A stretch of DNA of 64,000 bases from Limnoperna fortunei (lineage: Eukaryota; Mollusca; Bivalvia; Mytilida; Modiolidae), in the NCBI GenBank assembly GCA_944474755.1, contig OX104122.1:12410641-12474640 (forward strand), in the 5' to 3' direction. Positions 1-12,632 of the stretch are shown here, in pieces. The notes beneath the pieces were generated by a model. It did no database searches, had not been told where the DNA came from, and worked only from the letters and a program-made list of their open reading frames with translations. Each line of letters starts with the position of its first letter. The first letter of the stretch is position 1. The position numbers were made by a program, and so were the translations under genes.

Positions 1-560
1 ACAATGGAATAATTTGTATAATAAAAAATGCAAGCGAAAAAATGTGCGCACAGGGGGTGTGACTTTTAGTATACATTATTTAATCTTTTAATCATTGTAA
101 ACTATGTTGCTATAAACCAACTTCTTCAAGAAAATTTCTTGGGGATATGCCATGCTACGATGCATACATTTTTACGGATTTTTCCAGGTTTCCTCAAAGA
201 CTTTATATACTCCTGGAAGAAACGAATAAGCCACATGTTTTCATTTCACATTATGTTGTTTGGGGATGAAAACTGTATTTTCATCACTAGGGAACTCATG
301 ATTCACCATTTTTAAACATGCTGTAACCCCTAATCTTGTCTGCACTTTACAGAATTTATTGGAAATAAGGAAAATTATACAGTAAAAAGAATCAAAGCGC
401 AGACTGCACCGAAGGAAAGGTTGCTTTGCAAGTATGAAATGAGATTCCTGCCTCATGTTTGACAATAAAACAAACCAATGTATAATAAATCAGGTAAATT
501 TAAAAACATATTAGATATTAAATAAAAAGACCAGAAAAAACTTTGCAATCCTCATAATTG
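1..560. other. no gene seen
   Basis: AT-rich sequence without splice-consistent ORFs or a recognisable repeat boundary. Confidence 0.5.
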
Positions 561-895
561 ATAGCCCCAGCCCCCCTATGTCTTGAATGGTATGCAATGT
601 CCAGGGCTTTGCTGTTGGAAACTCCAAAAATCGTTTTCCTCAAACTGTAAATATCAGGTGCACAATTCCACCATATGAAAAAGGATTCTGCAAAAGTTTC
701 ATCAAATCCCAGTCAGTGGTGCAAGTAGTTGTGGATAAGAGATAGGTAAACCCTACATCAAAGAATGGCAAGTCAAAGTTTGCTATGGGAAATCCTAAAT
801 ACCATTCCAATCAAAATATAAAATATCAGGTGTACATAGCACTATGGGACAAATAGTCCATCAAAATTGCATCAAAATCCATTCAGTGCATCGAT
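560..895. repeat. decayed two-unit tandem repeat
   Basis: Two units about 182 bp apart share AATATCAGGTG and a TCATCAAAATCC(C)A motif ending TCAGTG (643-722 and 825-890). They look like the core of an old Helentron-type element. Confidence 0.45.
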
Positions 896-1107
896 ACAAT
901 TGAAGATGTTTCTATCATAACTTTTATAAATATATTAATACCGGGTAAATAAGAAAAATTTGCTGCTGCCCATTTCAGACATAAAAAAAAATCGCACCTG
1001 TTATATGTTTGGAATATAACTTGCATCAAATACATGTACATATATGTAAATGTCTCCCTATGTAAGTAATGGCATAAGCTTCTAAAATATTTTATTTCTG
1101 TAATACT

Positions 1108-1350
1108 CCAGGGCTTCAGTTGCGAGTGGTAGTATTCATCTACTATTGATCGAATGCCTGTCAGCACTTGTTCATGTTGTTTGAATCTTACTGCTGCCAG
1201 GGTGTGCTCAACTTTAATCTTGATTGACATTTATTAAAAGACTCCTAGAATCTGGCTTCCTCCTACAATCTGGCTTTTTACTCCAATAAAAACAGGACGC
1301 CCAAATATAGCTGAAAAATTGCTGTAAGTTGCATTAAACAATTACAACAC
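1108..1350 (+). repeat. tRNA-derived SINE, decayed
   Basis: The head resembles the tRNA part of the 44.7-kb copy (GCGAGTGGTAGTATTCATCT..., then CTGTCAGCACT). The 3' part carries the shared domain CCAATAAAAACAGGACGCC, TATAGCTGAAAAATTGCTG and TGCATTAAACA. Confidence 0.7.
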
Positions 1351-1359
1351 AGGGATCTG

Positions 1360-2790
1360 TGCAAATCGATTTACATGTGCTTTCGAATGATACTAGGTCG
1401 ATTTTGTTATATCGAGTCCCACACACTAAACAAGATCGACCCAGTATTATTCAAAAGCGCATGTAAATCATTGTTTATAAATCCCCCTGAATCAAACAAA
1501 CAAACAATTGTAAGACTGTATGAGGCAACATATATCTTTATAATCAGAATGCATGTCAACTAGTTTGTTTTAAATTTAAACAGTGTGTTAATAGCTTATA
1601 CTAAAAGACACAATCATATGGAGTGCTTTTCTGCTTACATTTTTAAAAATTAATATTCAATATGCGACATTGTAACTTTTTATTACAAAAATCCAATAAA
1701 AAAATTTCCACTGTACATATTCCATACTATGCTTGTTGTTTACATGAACTTGACTTCTGCTACGCAATCTGACACTTTTTGTTTTCAACGCGTTGCATGA
1801 CTTGACGACTATTTAGGACACACAGTAGATTGGGAAATGTGTGAAAAATCATTGCCATAAACAGTGTTCTAGGATTTTTGTTCCACGGGAAAGTGTCCTC
1901 TATAAACTGGCTTTCCGACATGTCAAGTAAACTTTTCCACAAAGTTTTAATGACGTGTTAATTTTTAAGTAAAAAATATACAGACATGTACCAATTGAAG
2001 ATTTTCTTTTTGTACATATTTTTAGGAAACTAACAGTAAAAAACCCCCATACATCTCAAAATATAATGTACACATATTTGTACATAACAAATTTTCATCC
2101 TTATCGATTTTTGTTCAAGTCAAAGTAAGAAAACACTTCATTATGATATTATTTAATTTATTACCAAAATTTACAAAAAAAAAAAAAAAAAAAAAAAAAA
2201 ACAACAGAAAATTGTTTCCCCCAAAAGCAGGATTTTGCCGGTTTTACCGGGTTTGATTCGGTACTTACTGCATTCATACTTGATCTCAAAAATGTTTTGC
2301 AGCAGTGGTGAAAACTCAAATAACAAGCACCTGTATAACATTGATCAAATAAAAACGAAAACAAATATCCACACTCGATTTTTTTTATCTTGATTTAAAA
2401 AAAATTAAACTATTGAACAAAATTAATGTATTTTTGTATCCTGCCAGGGCAAGTATGAACATTTTTCAAGAATCCCGACTTTTAGTGTGTACTTGCCCAC
2501 GGGTGACCAGGACAACAAAATTGGCTTTCCCGTGCTGAGAAATCACTTTCCACCACGGGTGACGGGAAATGGGAGTCCTAGAACACTGATAAAGAGTGTT
2601 AAGCGTTTTATACATGTACATATTAGAATAATTATTTTACATTTTCAGCACAAGGTGGCAGGTCTACCATCATGGAACATGTACATGTACTAGTATATTG
2701 AGATTGGACCCACACAAGAATTCACTAAAACAATTCACATCTACCGTCAATGAAGCAGACACAAAACAGTCACACTAAACATGTGTCCCA
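1360..2790. other. no gene seen; poly-A tract
   Basis: AT-rich DNA with a run of about 29 A at 2172-2200. No coding structure found. Confidence 0.5.
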
Positions 2791-2943
2791 TTAAACTAGA
2801 GGCTCACAGGAGCCTGTATCGCTCACCTGAACCTGAAACCAAACAACCCTTTTTTATCCAGCTTTTCTTTGCTATAAAGAATTGCCCAACACTTCTGCAA
2901 AAATCATTAATTTTGACCTTATAAGGGAAAAAACTTCTATAAG

Positions 2944-3841
2944 CAGGGCTCGCGTTGGAGGGCGACTCAGGCGAAGAAATCGCCTTATCGTGGTCCCACT
3001 TCGCCCTCGATCATCTTAAAAAGCGAAGTGAAGTCGCCCTTTCATTTTTTAGAATCGCCTGATGTCACCTTTCAAATTTTATTTCCATTTTGTTAAGAAA
3101 TCTTTGTTTTTTGATACAGTGTCATGTTTATTATGTTTACGCGCCAAAAAGTCAACTGGTACCCTTTTATCTTTTATTTGGTATATAAAGCGTAGGTTTA
3201 AAATATGACCGGAAACCAGTTCAGAGCAAAAATACGTGAAAGTTTTCGGAGCTGATATGAATTTAATGCCGGAGATTGCAAATGATGCTGGTCGTGTTGA
3301 AATGAGTATTGCATGATAGAAACGTATTAAAAATAGTATTTTGGCATTTACTTTAAACAAATTTAAGTTTAATATGTTTAAATACTTTTAACAGATTTGT
3401 CACAATGATGTAATTTTCTACTTCTAGTTCTAATAATAATTCCTTATAATTCAATCAATATGTAGACCAATGACAAACATTTTTTTAATGAACAGTTTTG
3501 TGACAGTTGATACTTATTTTTATACCCCCCCCCCCCCCCCCCCGCTTGTTAAATTTTTATGTTTAATACATGTATTTTTGAAAATGTGTGATAAAAGTTA
3601 ATCAAATCTTGTACTTTATCCTCAATAAATTGAACTGCTAAAAAACATGTAACAATAAAAAATTCAAATGCCAAATTAACACATATTAAAAACACAAACA
3701 AAATAGGACGCTTCCGCGACATATAATGCAACTTCTCCCTGTTGTCCACCCACTTCTCCCTGTTCTATCCTCACTTCTCCCTGTCAGCCCCACAAAAGAG
3801 AAGTGACTTCTCCCTATAATTTTGACCCAGCGTGAGCCCTG
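2944..3841. mobile_element. CAGGG-type (hAT-like) non-autonomous DNA transposon
   Basis: The terminal inverted repeats are CAGGGCTCGCGTTGGAG and the complement of GACCCAGCGTGAGCCCTG. A perfect 6-bp target duplication TATAAG flanks it (2938-2943 and 3842-3847). The interior has a run of 19 C at about 3525-3543 and repeated CACTTCTCCCTGT units near 3730-3790. It is inserted inside the family A element. No transposase ORF. Confidence 0.75.
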
Positions 3842-4620
3842 TATAAGGAGGATCTTTTGATGGTTAGAGGGAGAAGGGAGGTTCACTTCAAATTTGCTGT
3901 ACCTGTTATACTTTTTTAACTCTCACTTGAAAACTCTCTCGACCCCCCCCCCCCTTTTTTCTTTTTTTTATTTTAATCCAACGTAGCTATGTAGGTAGTA
4001 AGGTGTCATGATTTGCACAATTTTGGTAGAGGACATCCTAAAGATGATGTGTGCAATGTTTCAAAGCAGTCCTTTCATTGGTTTAAGAGGAGAAGATTTT
4101 TTAAAATCAAGTAAAATTCATTACAAAAATGTTCAAGGAGAATAATTCCTAAACGGTTCATCAGACAATCTTGACCCTAAAGTCATTTTTGTAGCCCTCA
4201 TAGAGCAGAACAATTAAGCAATGCTAACTTTTTCTCTAGTTCTAATAATTTTCAAGATTTTGAGGCAAAAATGTCAAAAATAATCAATTTCGACAATTAA
4301 AGGGCAATAACTCCTATAAGGAGTCATCATACAAACTTCAACCCAATGGAGTGTTTCGTAGAGCTTTTGATGCAGATGAAGGCATGTCTCTTCGGTTTTC
4401 CTGTATCTGTTACACTTTTTAAAATATAAGCCAGAAACTGTATTTTACCGCCCCAGCCCCATCCTATTTTTAGCCATGGTGGCCATGTTGGTTAATCTGC
4501 AGCCATGGTTGGTGCAAACTTGGTTGAGGACATTTGACAGATGATGTGTACAAAGTTTCAAAGCAGTACTTTCAGTTGTTTCAGAGGAGAAGATTTTAAA
4601 AAATCAATTAAAACCGATTA

Positions 4621-5540
4621 AACTAGACAAAGTCGATCTAGCGATCGCTGATACCCCGGCTTTTGTGAAAATTTCTAACGTTTTTCGTGGACTGGGACAT
4701 TGAAATTTGATGGATTTCCCCCAAAATCAAAAGGCTTTTTACCAACCTGATATATAACAATATCCCAAAGTTTCATTCAAATCGGATGCAAACTTTTTGA
4801 GTTATTGTCCGGAAACAACTTTTATGTTAAAATTTTTAACGTTTTTCGTGGACTGTGACATTGAAATTTGACAGATTTCCCCCAAAATCGATAGGCTTCT
4901 TACCAACCTAATATATGACAATATCCCAAACTTTCATTCAAATCAGATGTAAACTTTTTGAGTTATTGTCCGGAAACAACTTTTTTGTTAAAATTTCTAA
5001 CGTTTTTCGTGGACTGTGACCTTGAAATTTGACTGATTTCCCCAAAATCGATAGGCTTCTTACCAACCTGATATATAACAATATCCCAAAGTTTCATTCA
5101 AATCGGATGCAAACTTTTTGAGTTATTGTCCGGAAACAACTTTTATGTTAAAATTTTTAACGTTTTTCGTGGACTGTGACCTTGAAATTTGACGGATTTC
5201 CCCCAAAATCGATAGGCTTTTTACCAACCTGATATATGACAATATCCCAAAGTTTCATTCAAATCGGATGTAAACTTTTTGATTTATTGTCCGGAAACAA
5301 CTTTTTTGTTAAAATTTCTAACGTTTTTTGTGGACTGTGACCTTGAAATTTGACGGATTTCCCCCAAAATCGATAGGCTTCTTACCAACCTGATATATAG
5401 CAATATCCCAAAGTTTCATTCAAATCGGATGTAAGCTTTTTGAATTATCATCCGGAAACCAAATGTGGACGGACTAACAGACGGACGGACGGACATGAGG
5501 ACCACTATATACCCCCGACTCTGTCGAGCGGGGGTATAAA
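4621..5540 (+). mobile_element. Helentron-type element, family B, five 160-bp units
   Basis: It starts AACTAGACAAAGTCGATC with GATACCCCGGC near the left end and finishes in a hairpin ATACCCCCGAC / GTCGAGCGGGGGTAT preceded by a GGAC microsatellite. Units begin at about 4664, 4825, 4986, 5146 and 5307 (period 160-161 bp) and carry AACGTTTTTCGTGGACTG and CCAAAGTTTCATTCAAATC. Confidence 0.72.
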
Positions 5541-6820
5541 AAACAATTCAAGGGGAATAACTCTTAAACGGTTAATCAGACAATCTTGACACTTAAGTCA
5601 TTTTTGTAGCCCTCATAGAGCAGAACAATTAAGCAATGCTAACTTTTTCTCTAGTTCTAATAATTTTCAAGATTTTGAGGCAAAAATGGCAAAAATCATC
5701 AATTTTGACAATTAAAGGGCAATAACTCCTATAAGGAGTCATCATAAAACTTTGACCCAATGGAGTGTTTTGTAGAGCTTTAGATGCTGAAGAAGGAAGG
5801 TCTCTTTGGTTTTCCTGTATCTGTTATACTTTTTGAACTATAAGCAAAAAACTGTATTTTGGCCCCTCTGTTCTATTTTTAGCCATGGCGGCCATGTTGG
5901 TTGGTCTGAGGCCATGATTTGGGCAAACTTGGTAGAGGGCATTTTACTGATGATGTATGCAAAGTTTCAAAGCAATCCCTTCAGTGGTTTTGGAGGAGAA
6001 GATTTTTGAAGAAAAGTTAACGACGACGACGGATGCCAAGTGATGGCAATAGCTCACATGACCCTTCGGGTCATGTGAGCTAAAAAGCCACACAACTAAC
6101 ATCTTTGTAGTCCACTTACAGATAAAATTTGCCCTTATTAGTTGCATTTGTTTCAAAATTTGCAAATGTGACAAAAAAATATTTGTGTTATACAAAAACA
6201 ATCTTTTTCTATATACCTCAAAAGAATGAACTTCATTCTTTAACTCATCTTCTTTTACCTTGGTTACAGATACACACAGCTCAGTACTCATTATTAAAAT
6301 ATGAATTGCTGAAAAAGAAAAAGAAACAACTATTGTTGAAGGTGGTGAACAACTCCAAATTCCACTTTCCAACATAGTCATTCAGTGGTGTAGGAGTAGT
6401 GCTTCAGAGAAAGTGTAACAGACTGACAGACGCTTTTCAAGCAACTACCTCTTTTTTTGCATGATTTGGTTCTAATGCGCAAGAAAGTTTTTATGAGAAA
6501 AAGCTATTAGGTTTTTCACCATAGGGTTGTATTTTAAGCTATTTGCCACTGTGTCTGTCATCTTGGATTTAGGATCAGCACAAAATATTTGAGATGCATT
6601 TTTACAACATAACAATACTTTTTTCTTGATTGGTTAAGTCAAAAAAAGAAATTTTGAAATTTCAGCCAATCTGAACAATTGAGCAGCCCGGACAGAAATA
6701 AATTTCCAATCAGCCTATATGGTTCAATATATGTGGAACAGTTTGGAAAAGAAGCTGTTTTATGCCTTTCTCGTAAGGACCTGTGTGAAATGGTTTGTGA
6801 GAAGACTTTTGAATTCAGCC

Positions 6821-7274
6821 ATTAGGCCACAAAAAAATATGTGCGTTTCCGGTGACCCAACCATACCTATTTTTTTGAAGCCTACCCTAAAGTTTTTTTG
6901 CGTTTTTAAAGGAGGTTACTTCGAACCGGAAAACTCCCGGTATTGTTCCGGGTTTTAGTTCTATTTTCCTACTTCCGCCCCAACAATGGCGGCTAAATGT
7001 ATACATATTAACGCTTGTAACGATATTGATAGCTCATTTAATGACTGTATTAGTCTAGACTTTTAAAGGCTTTATGGTAAATTCTTGAAACTTACAAGCT
7101 TTACACCTACAAAGGTATACAAGATAAAGGTCAAGATTTAAATTACTAATTTAACCAACACGATTCACGATTCAAAAAAAAAATATATAAAAAAAAAATA
7201 TTAAAAAAAAATGGACCTACCTACCTATTTATAATTCTATGTAACAACACACATATTTTTTTGTTTGGCCTAAT
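6821..7274. mobile_element. MITE with ATTAGGCCA ends
   Basis: The inverted ends are ATTAGGCCACAAAAAAATAT and CACATATTTTTTTGTTTGGCCTAAT. It is about 450 bp with no coding capacity. Confidence 0.6.
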
Positions 7275-7685
7275 TGACAATTACTGTTAGTGACTACCCA
7301 TTTTGGGGTTTCTGATAATGTGATTTGCTAGTTGAAGAATTAAACATTTCTTTATATAAATAATTATTGAGAAAGAAGTAAAATTAGAGTTACGTTTTTG
7401 ACACCAATAGAAACCAGTCTGAATTTACACTGTATTTTTATTATGGTGCATTTATGTTCATGAACTATGTTACCGATATAAGTTATAGAGGATGTTATAA
7501 TTGTTAACCATGGTTACTGAGATCAACATTGTTATTTCTGTTAGACTTGTAATATGTAGATATGTATACTGAACATTATAGATATTGAAAACTGGTATTG
7601 TCTTGTGTTTTAAAACAATATGGACATGAACCATGTGAGCTAAGAACAATTCCGCAAATACATGATAAAGTGTGAAGGCAATTAG

Positions 7686-7853
7686 CACGAGTTACTTCCC
7701 CTGACCAGACATGAAGTTCACCTTGGTCATTCAGCCCCTTTGCTATGGAATAACTTACCACCTTCAGTGCGTGAATCTATTAGCACCAATGTATTCAAGA
7801 CAAATATTAAAAACTACTTATTATATTCTTCAGACCATCAGGACAGTGTATAA
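7686..7853 (+). pseudogene. C-terminal remnant of a non-LTR retrotransposon ORF
   Basis: The + frame reads HSAPLLWNNLPPSVRES and then FKTNIKNYLLYS before a stop. This is the conserved tail of LINE reverse-transcriptase ORFs ('aP.lWN.LP..vR...s...FK..lK.yLf'). The upstream frame is broken. Its 3' UTR resumes after the insertion at 9862 and ends in a TTA microsatellite near 9990-10007, a typical LINE tail. Confidence 0.72.
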
Positions 7854-7903
7854 CTTTTCACCAATTTGTATGTTACTTTCTGTACACTTGTATATTTTCT
7901 GTA

Positions 7904-9861
7904 TATGAGCACGGTTTTTCCGTCCAGCACTTTTTGGTTACATCACCAATTGCTTGGTGTCCAACTTTAAAAAAAAAATTAATATAAATTGTTAAAGTGC
8001 ATTTCTATTGAACAACATAACTTGATTCATTTTAAAACTTGTTTCCAAAAATGCCTAAAAAGTATTAAGTGGTTTTGAAGATAAGTACAATTTTACTTTT
8101 GGGATGTAACATTGGACGGAACATAACAAAAGTAATGTTTAAAAAAATCCCAAACAGTTATTTTAACTACTGCTATAAAATGCTGTAATCTTTAAAAGGG
8201 TGAACTTAAATGTGGTATATTATCTAACAGTTTCCACATAACAAATGGTAATTTTGTACTTGAACTTTAGTGATGTAACATGACACAAAATATATCAACT
8301 GCATAAGGTTAATTAAGAGTAACATGGACACAAAAAATGTTGTCAAGTTACATCTTACAGCATACATTGACTGCATTATTTCCAAATGAAATTCATTTCC
8401 TGTGGATATACTTTAAAAAGTAAGGACTCGTGGAAATGTAGAGCCTACCATAAAAACTGTCAAACGATTTTGTTTTTGACAAAGTCAACACACAGTTACA
8501 ACCCAAGATGTAAAATGGACACTTACTTAAGCTACATACGCTGTAACATGGACACAATTTAATACCTAATTTTATAAATAACAGAATTATAACTGGGGAA
8601 ACTTGCAAATCTCCAAACACGGAACATTCCTACAAAACAAGTACTCTTGCTATCCATGCAAACTACTTTCTTTTAAAGAGTGTAATACTTTTTCATTTAG
8701 ATGTAACATGGACACGCAACAAAATTATATTTTTTTCCTTTCCATGTTACATCTTTGAAGCCATTATTGAAATTCGGCATTCATGTACTGTACTTTTTGC
8801 AAATAATGCCCAATAAAGATACTTTAACTAATTCTACATCATGTCTGCCTCTGTTTAATAATCGCTGTCTACTATATTGCGTGGTATTCATAAAATCTCT
8901 GTAAGTCAATGCTGATACATTGGGTGGTGTAATTGAAGACCAAGTTTACTTCAACCTCTTTCGTTTTATGTTGCGAAATCACCACGAAAAAATTGCATGG
9001 ACTTTAAAATATTATACGATCAAGTTGTTTCTTTGTTTGAGTTTCACTTAAATAAAAAAAGGATGGCTTTGTTCCGCTTTACGGGACGTAACATGATATC
9101 GACTTAAACTTTCACGTTGTGGTTGTCCGCCATATTGAAAATGAAGCCGCTCATGTGATGCAAAATACTTTTCTACCGTCTTCGTGTTTGTTAGAAGCAA
9201 ACATGATTTATTTTAAGGCAACATAAAGTGTGATGTTTTTTAATTTTGCCTTTTATGTTATATCTAGGGACGTAACACTGTGGACTCGATTATCATATTG
9301 CGATATTACGATGCAATTTAAATATCTTATGAATTACGTAAGCGACATCGATTCGTTTCAAAGCACTTGCGTACTCGTTACGGGTTATAAATAAACTGTT
9401 CTGCACTATCTCCTTTTGGTAATAACGAGGTTTTGTGAATTTTTTTAAGACGTAACTATGGGGACACAAACTGTTACGTCACCAACCAATCAAAATATTT
9501 GTTTATTTCTTAATTATTATGATTTGTTTGACATTTAAAAAGTATGATATGCAAAGAATTACCATCTATATGAATACTCGTACATTCAAATGCATGCCAA
9601 GGCTTCTGATTGGTGTAGTAGAAACAGAAATTCAACACCACTATAAAAGGTAACCTTTTTCCGTCCAAAAACAGCATGTTTTAGCTTAATTTCTAGGCAC
9701 TTGCTTCAGTAAACTAATTTTTTTTAAAATAAATAATATGTAATAAATATTCACCTTTCTAAAGACAACAAAAGTTGTATAAAGTGTACACAAGAATGAA
9801 AATATTTGAAGAATTTATGGGATGTAACCAAAAAGTGCTGGACGGAAAAACCGTGTTCATA
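7904..9861. mobile_element. 1.95-kb TIR element rich in a GTAACATGGACAC motif
   Basis: The ~40-bp inverted ends include CACGGTTTTTCCGTCCAGCA and CTTTTTGGTTACATC. It sits inside the 3' UTR of the LINE remnant. No ORF of transposase size. At least a dozen variants of (G)ATGTAACATGGACAC or its complement are scattered through it (for example 8273, 8320, 8543, 8701, 8742, 9085, 9266, 9449). Confidence 0.72.
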
Positions 9862-10010
9862 TGTAATGTTTATAATTGTCTCACAATTTGATCAATGTAT
9901 GCTGTACTACATTATTTTCTTTGGTTTAATATGAGGGCCTCAGGGAAGATTAGTGTAGCTAACTGAGTTTACCCTCATAAAATAAAGTATTATTATTATT
10001 ATTATTATAT
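9862..10010 (+). mobile_element. LINE 3' UTR tail, second part
   Basis: This continues the LINE remnant interrupted at 7904. It has an AATAAAG signal near 9982 followed directly by about six ATT units. Confidence 0.55.
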
Positions 10011-10677
10011 AAACCTCTAAATAATAAATCAGACAACTATTCTGGCTTTATTTCTGAATAATTTGGTATCTGTTGAATGGTTTCTTAAGTAGCAATTTAT
10101 ATGTTTTTCAATTTGCTGATACATGTATATGTTCCACAAGGACTGCCATCTTGGATTTGGGGAGCAGCAAAATAACTCTAACTTTGTAGAGTTCATGTCA
10201 ATATTAACATGAAAACAGTATGTATAAAACACTTGGGAGTAATGAGATATCTTTGAAAAACTGCAGAGGTTAAAAAAGTCAAACTAGCTACATCATGGTA
10301 GTGACTGAATTGTTTAATTTTACTACTTTAAATTGCTATGTAATGTGGTTGTTACAAGTATAGCTGCAGAAATGTTGCTGTTAGCTTAGCCCACTAAATT
10401 AAAACAATTGTCAAAAATTCTAATTTGCAAACTTTCAGGCAACAAAGTAAAATCAACACTTGACAACATCATCTTAATTATTTGCATAATGGGGAAACAT
10501 TTTAAATTGCCAAAGAGCTATGGTTCCACAGCTGGGACTATACTTGCAAGTCGGGTTCCAAATAGATATAAACAACATAAGCTCTGTAGAGCTTATAACG
10601 CTTATAACTGACATACAAACATAACATTTTCTTTATGACATACATTTATTAGGAATGGCATATATACATATACATAT

Positions 10678-11554
10678 CAGGGGCTGCTCTGGCTTCTAAA
10701 AAGCTGGCGCCAAAAAAATCGCCAACTGCAATTTTCCGTCGCCAGTTTTGTAAAAGTGTCGCCATATTAGAAATCTATAGATTACTATATGACATGGCGA
10801 AATTGTTTAACACTATGTAGTATGTGTGACATATTCTGTAACGTCAGACGAAATCCAAGTTTGCCGGACTCTTAATTCAATATTTCAAAAGTTTGGTCTC
10901 GAGCAGCCCGTACACTAATTGTATTTTAATCATGAAAAGATGTGTGAGTGATTTCTTGTTGGCAGAAAACCAAAATTTTACATTAATTTATTAGAAACAT
11001 CTATTCCCGTGAATAAACTTAAAACCTGAAATACTGAAAATAAAACTATGCATGTGTAAGAGTTTTCTAATTACGAAATTAAGGCGGACATCCGGTCCGG
11101 AAATCACTCAACAACGACGTCAGTTTCCATACCTGTATTTTATAAATTACATTATAAAAAAAATATTACTACAAAAATATGTTTGTTTTGTTATTTTTAT
11201 AAATTAATTAACAGCATCTAAAATTGTTTTATTACACGTCTACTCAATGTGATGCAGGTAAAGCTTTTCATCAGACAACTTTGTTGATTCATTTATTGCC
11301 GATTTCCGTTTAATAACTCCAAATAACACACATGTCACTGGATACTACACAATACACGTGTATTTACAACCATAGAAGCCGACAAAGGATCTTTAATGAT
11401 GCAATCGCTGATTACCGATAAATTTAAAACGTGAATGCATCGTTTAACACTATAAAACCTTGGCGCCAAAAAAATTGCCAGACGCAATATTTTGTCGCCA
11501 AATGAAAAAAAAAATCGCAATTGGCGACATTGGCGAAGCCCAGCGCGACCCCTG
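10678..11554. mobile_element. CAGGGG-type (hAT-like) DNA transposon fragment
   Basis: The ends CAGGGGCTGCTCTGGCTTC and GAAGCCCAGCGCGACCCCTG are imperfect inverted repeats, followed inward on both sides by GGCGCCAAAAAAAT(C/T)GCCA. The flanking duplication is poor. No transposase ORF. Confidence 0.6.
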
Positions 11555-11675
11555 CATGCTGAAAAGCAAGTTCTTTGATAAGAAATCATAAACATTTGTT
11601 AAAAGGCATGCTAAAAAACATTAAACACCATAATTATTACCTAAAAGCACTTAGTTCAAACTTCATTTTTAAGCA

Positions 11676-12131
11676 CAACTAGATATCAGTGAGAGGGTAC
11701 CCATCCTTTAGGCCCATTGACCTTGAGGTCAAGGTCAAAGGTCATCAACCATGGTATGTGACACATTGCGGTAAGATTTCCAATTGAACCCCACAATAAA
11801 AAATATGCAATTCATTAGACTATCACGAGATACATGGAGTTCACATGGCTCGCACTTGTCCAATTGGCAATGCATGACTGTGTCCATTGTGGGGTTGACC
11901 AGTGGCTGCCACCCAGTGCCAAATTCTTTTATTTACGTTCTAAATAATGCATTTTTAGTGGGGGTTTAAATGAGTCTTTCCCACATCGCCTTGATCTTAT
12001 CTACCCACATACCAAATATCAAAAGCCTACCTCAAAAGATTAAAAAATTTACAGCCCGGACATGATTAGTTTCAGACGGAAGGACAGACTTACCACTCAA
12101 GGGCGTCCGCCACAAAGTGGCGAGGCCCTAA
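11676..12131. mobile_element. Helentron-type element, family D
   Basis: It starts CAACTAGATATCAGTGAGAG and ends in a hairpin GGGCGTCCGCCAC / GTGGCGAGGCCC. The interior has GAGGTCAAGGTCAAAGGTCA and GACGGAAGGACAGAC. A shorter copy is at 35686. Confidence 0.6.
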
Positions 12132-12285
12132 TTTAGTAATTAGCAGGTAATAGCATATCTAAAAGCATAAAGCTCAGTTATAATCATATTTAAAAGCACA
12201 CAGTTCAGTTATATGAAATCATAAAAGCATAAAGCTTAGTTTAAGCAGTGCACAACTACTAGTAAAAGATTTTAGCACAGCTAAG

Positions 12286-12569
12286 TTAGTCCGAGAATCC
12301 TCTGCTGTCCAAGGCCTATTTTTTTGCGTGGACGTCAGATAGCTCTCCATAAGCAAAACAGCGATTTTGCGGCATGGGTCTGAGTCGGCAAATTTCATTG
12401 TTTCCAAAATAATTTAACTGGACGAAAATGTTTTTTAACATCTGGAAACGATGAAAATAATTGAAATTTGCCGACTCGGACCCCTATCGCAAAATCCGCT
12501 GTTTTGCTCCGACGTCCCACGCAAAAAAAACAAAAAAAGGCGTTGGACGGCAGAGGATTCTCGGACTAA
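12286..12569. mobile_element. long-TIR MITE, TTAGTCCGAG ends
   Basis: The inverted arms are about 125 bp, ending TTAGTCCGAGAATCCTCTGC. A perfect 6-bp flanking duplication GCTAAG lies at 12280-12285 and 12570-12575. The copy at 55086 is only the outer part of the arms. Confidence 0.75.
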
Positions 12570-12632
12570 GCTAAGTAAAAGCACCCAGACATGTAGATGT
12601 ACATTGATCAATGCCAATGGATCAATGCTGAA

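Larger units (their letters stand above)
2797..6086 (-). mobile_element. Helentron-type non-autonomous element, family A, with two nested insertions
   Basis: Ends: AGAGGCTCACAGGAGCCT then CGCTCACCTG at the left, and a long hairpin AGCTCACATGACCC / GGGTCATGTGAGCT at the right. CTCACCTG and its near-complement form subterminal inverted repeats. The body holds a repeated ~550-bp unit (AAACGGTT..., 'GGGCAATAACTCCTATAAGG') at about 4020-4620 and 5548-5990. The orientation is opposite to the copies at 23.8 and 25.8 kb. Subterminal repeats, one terminal hairpin and tandem cores fit the pearl/HINE type; no Rep-helicase ORF is present. Confidence 0.65.

Noticed and set aside
5944..6381. 145-codon minus ORF
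   Set aside because: It overlaps the hairpin end of a family A element and has no domain or splice partner; judged chance.
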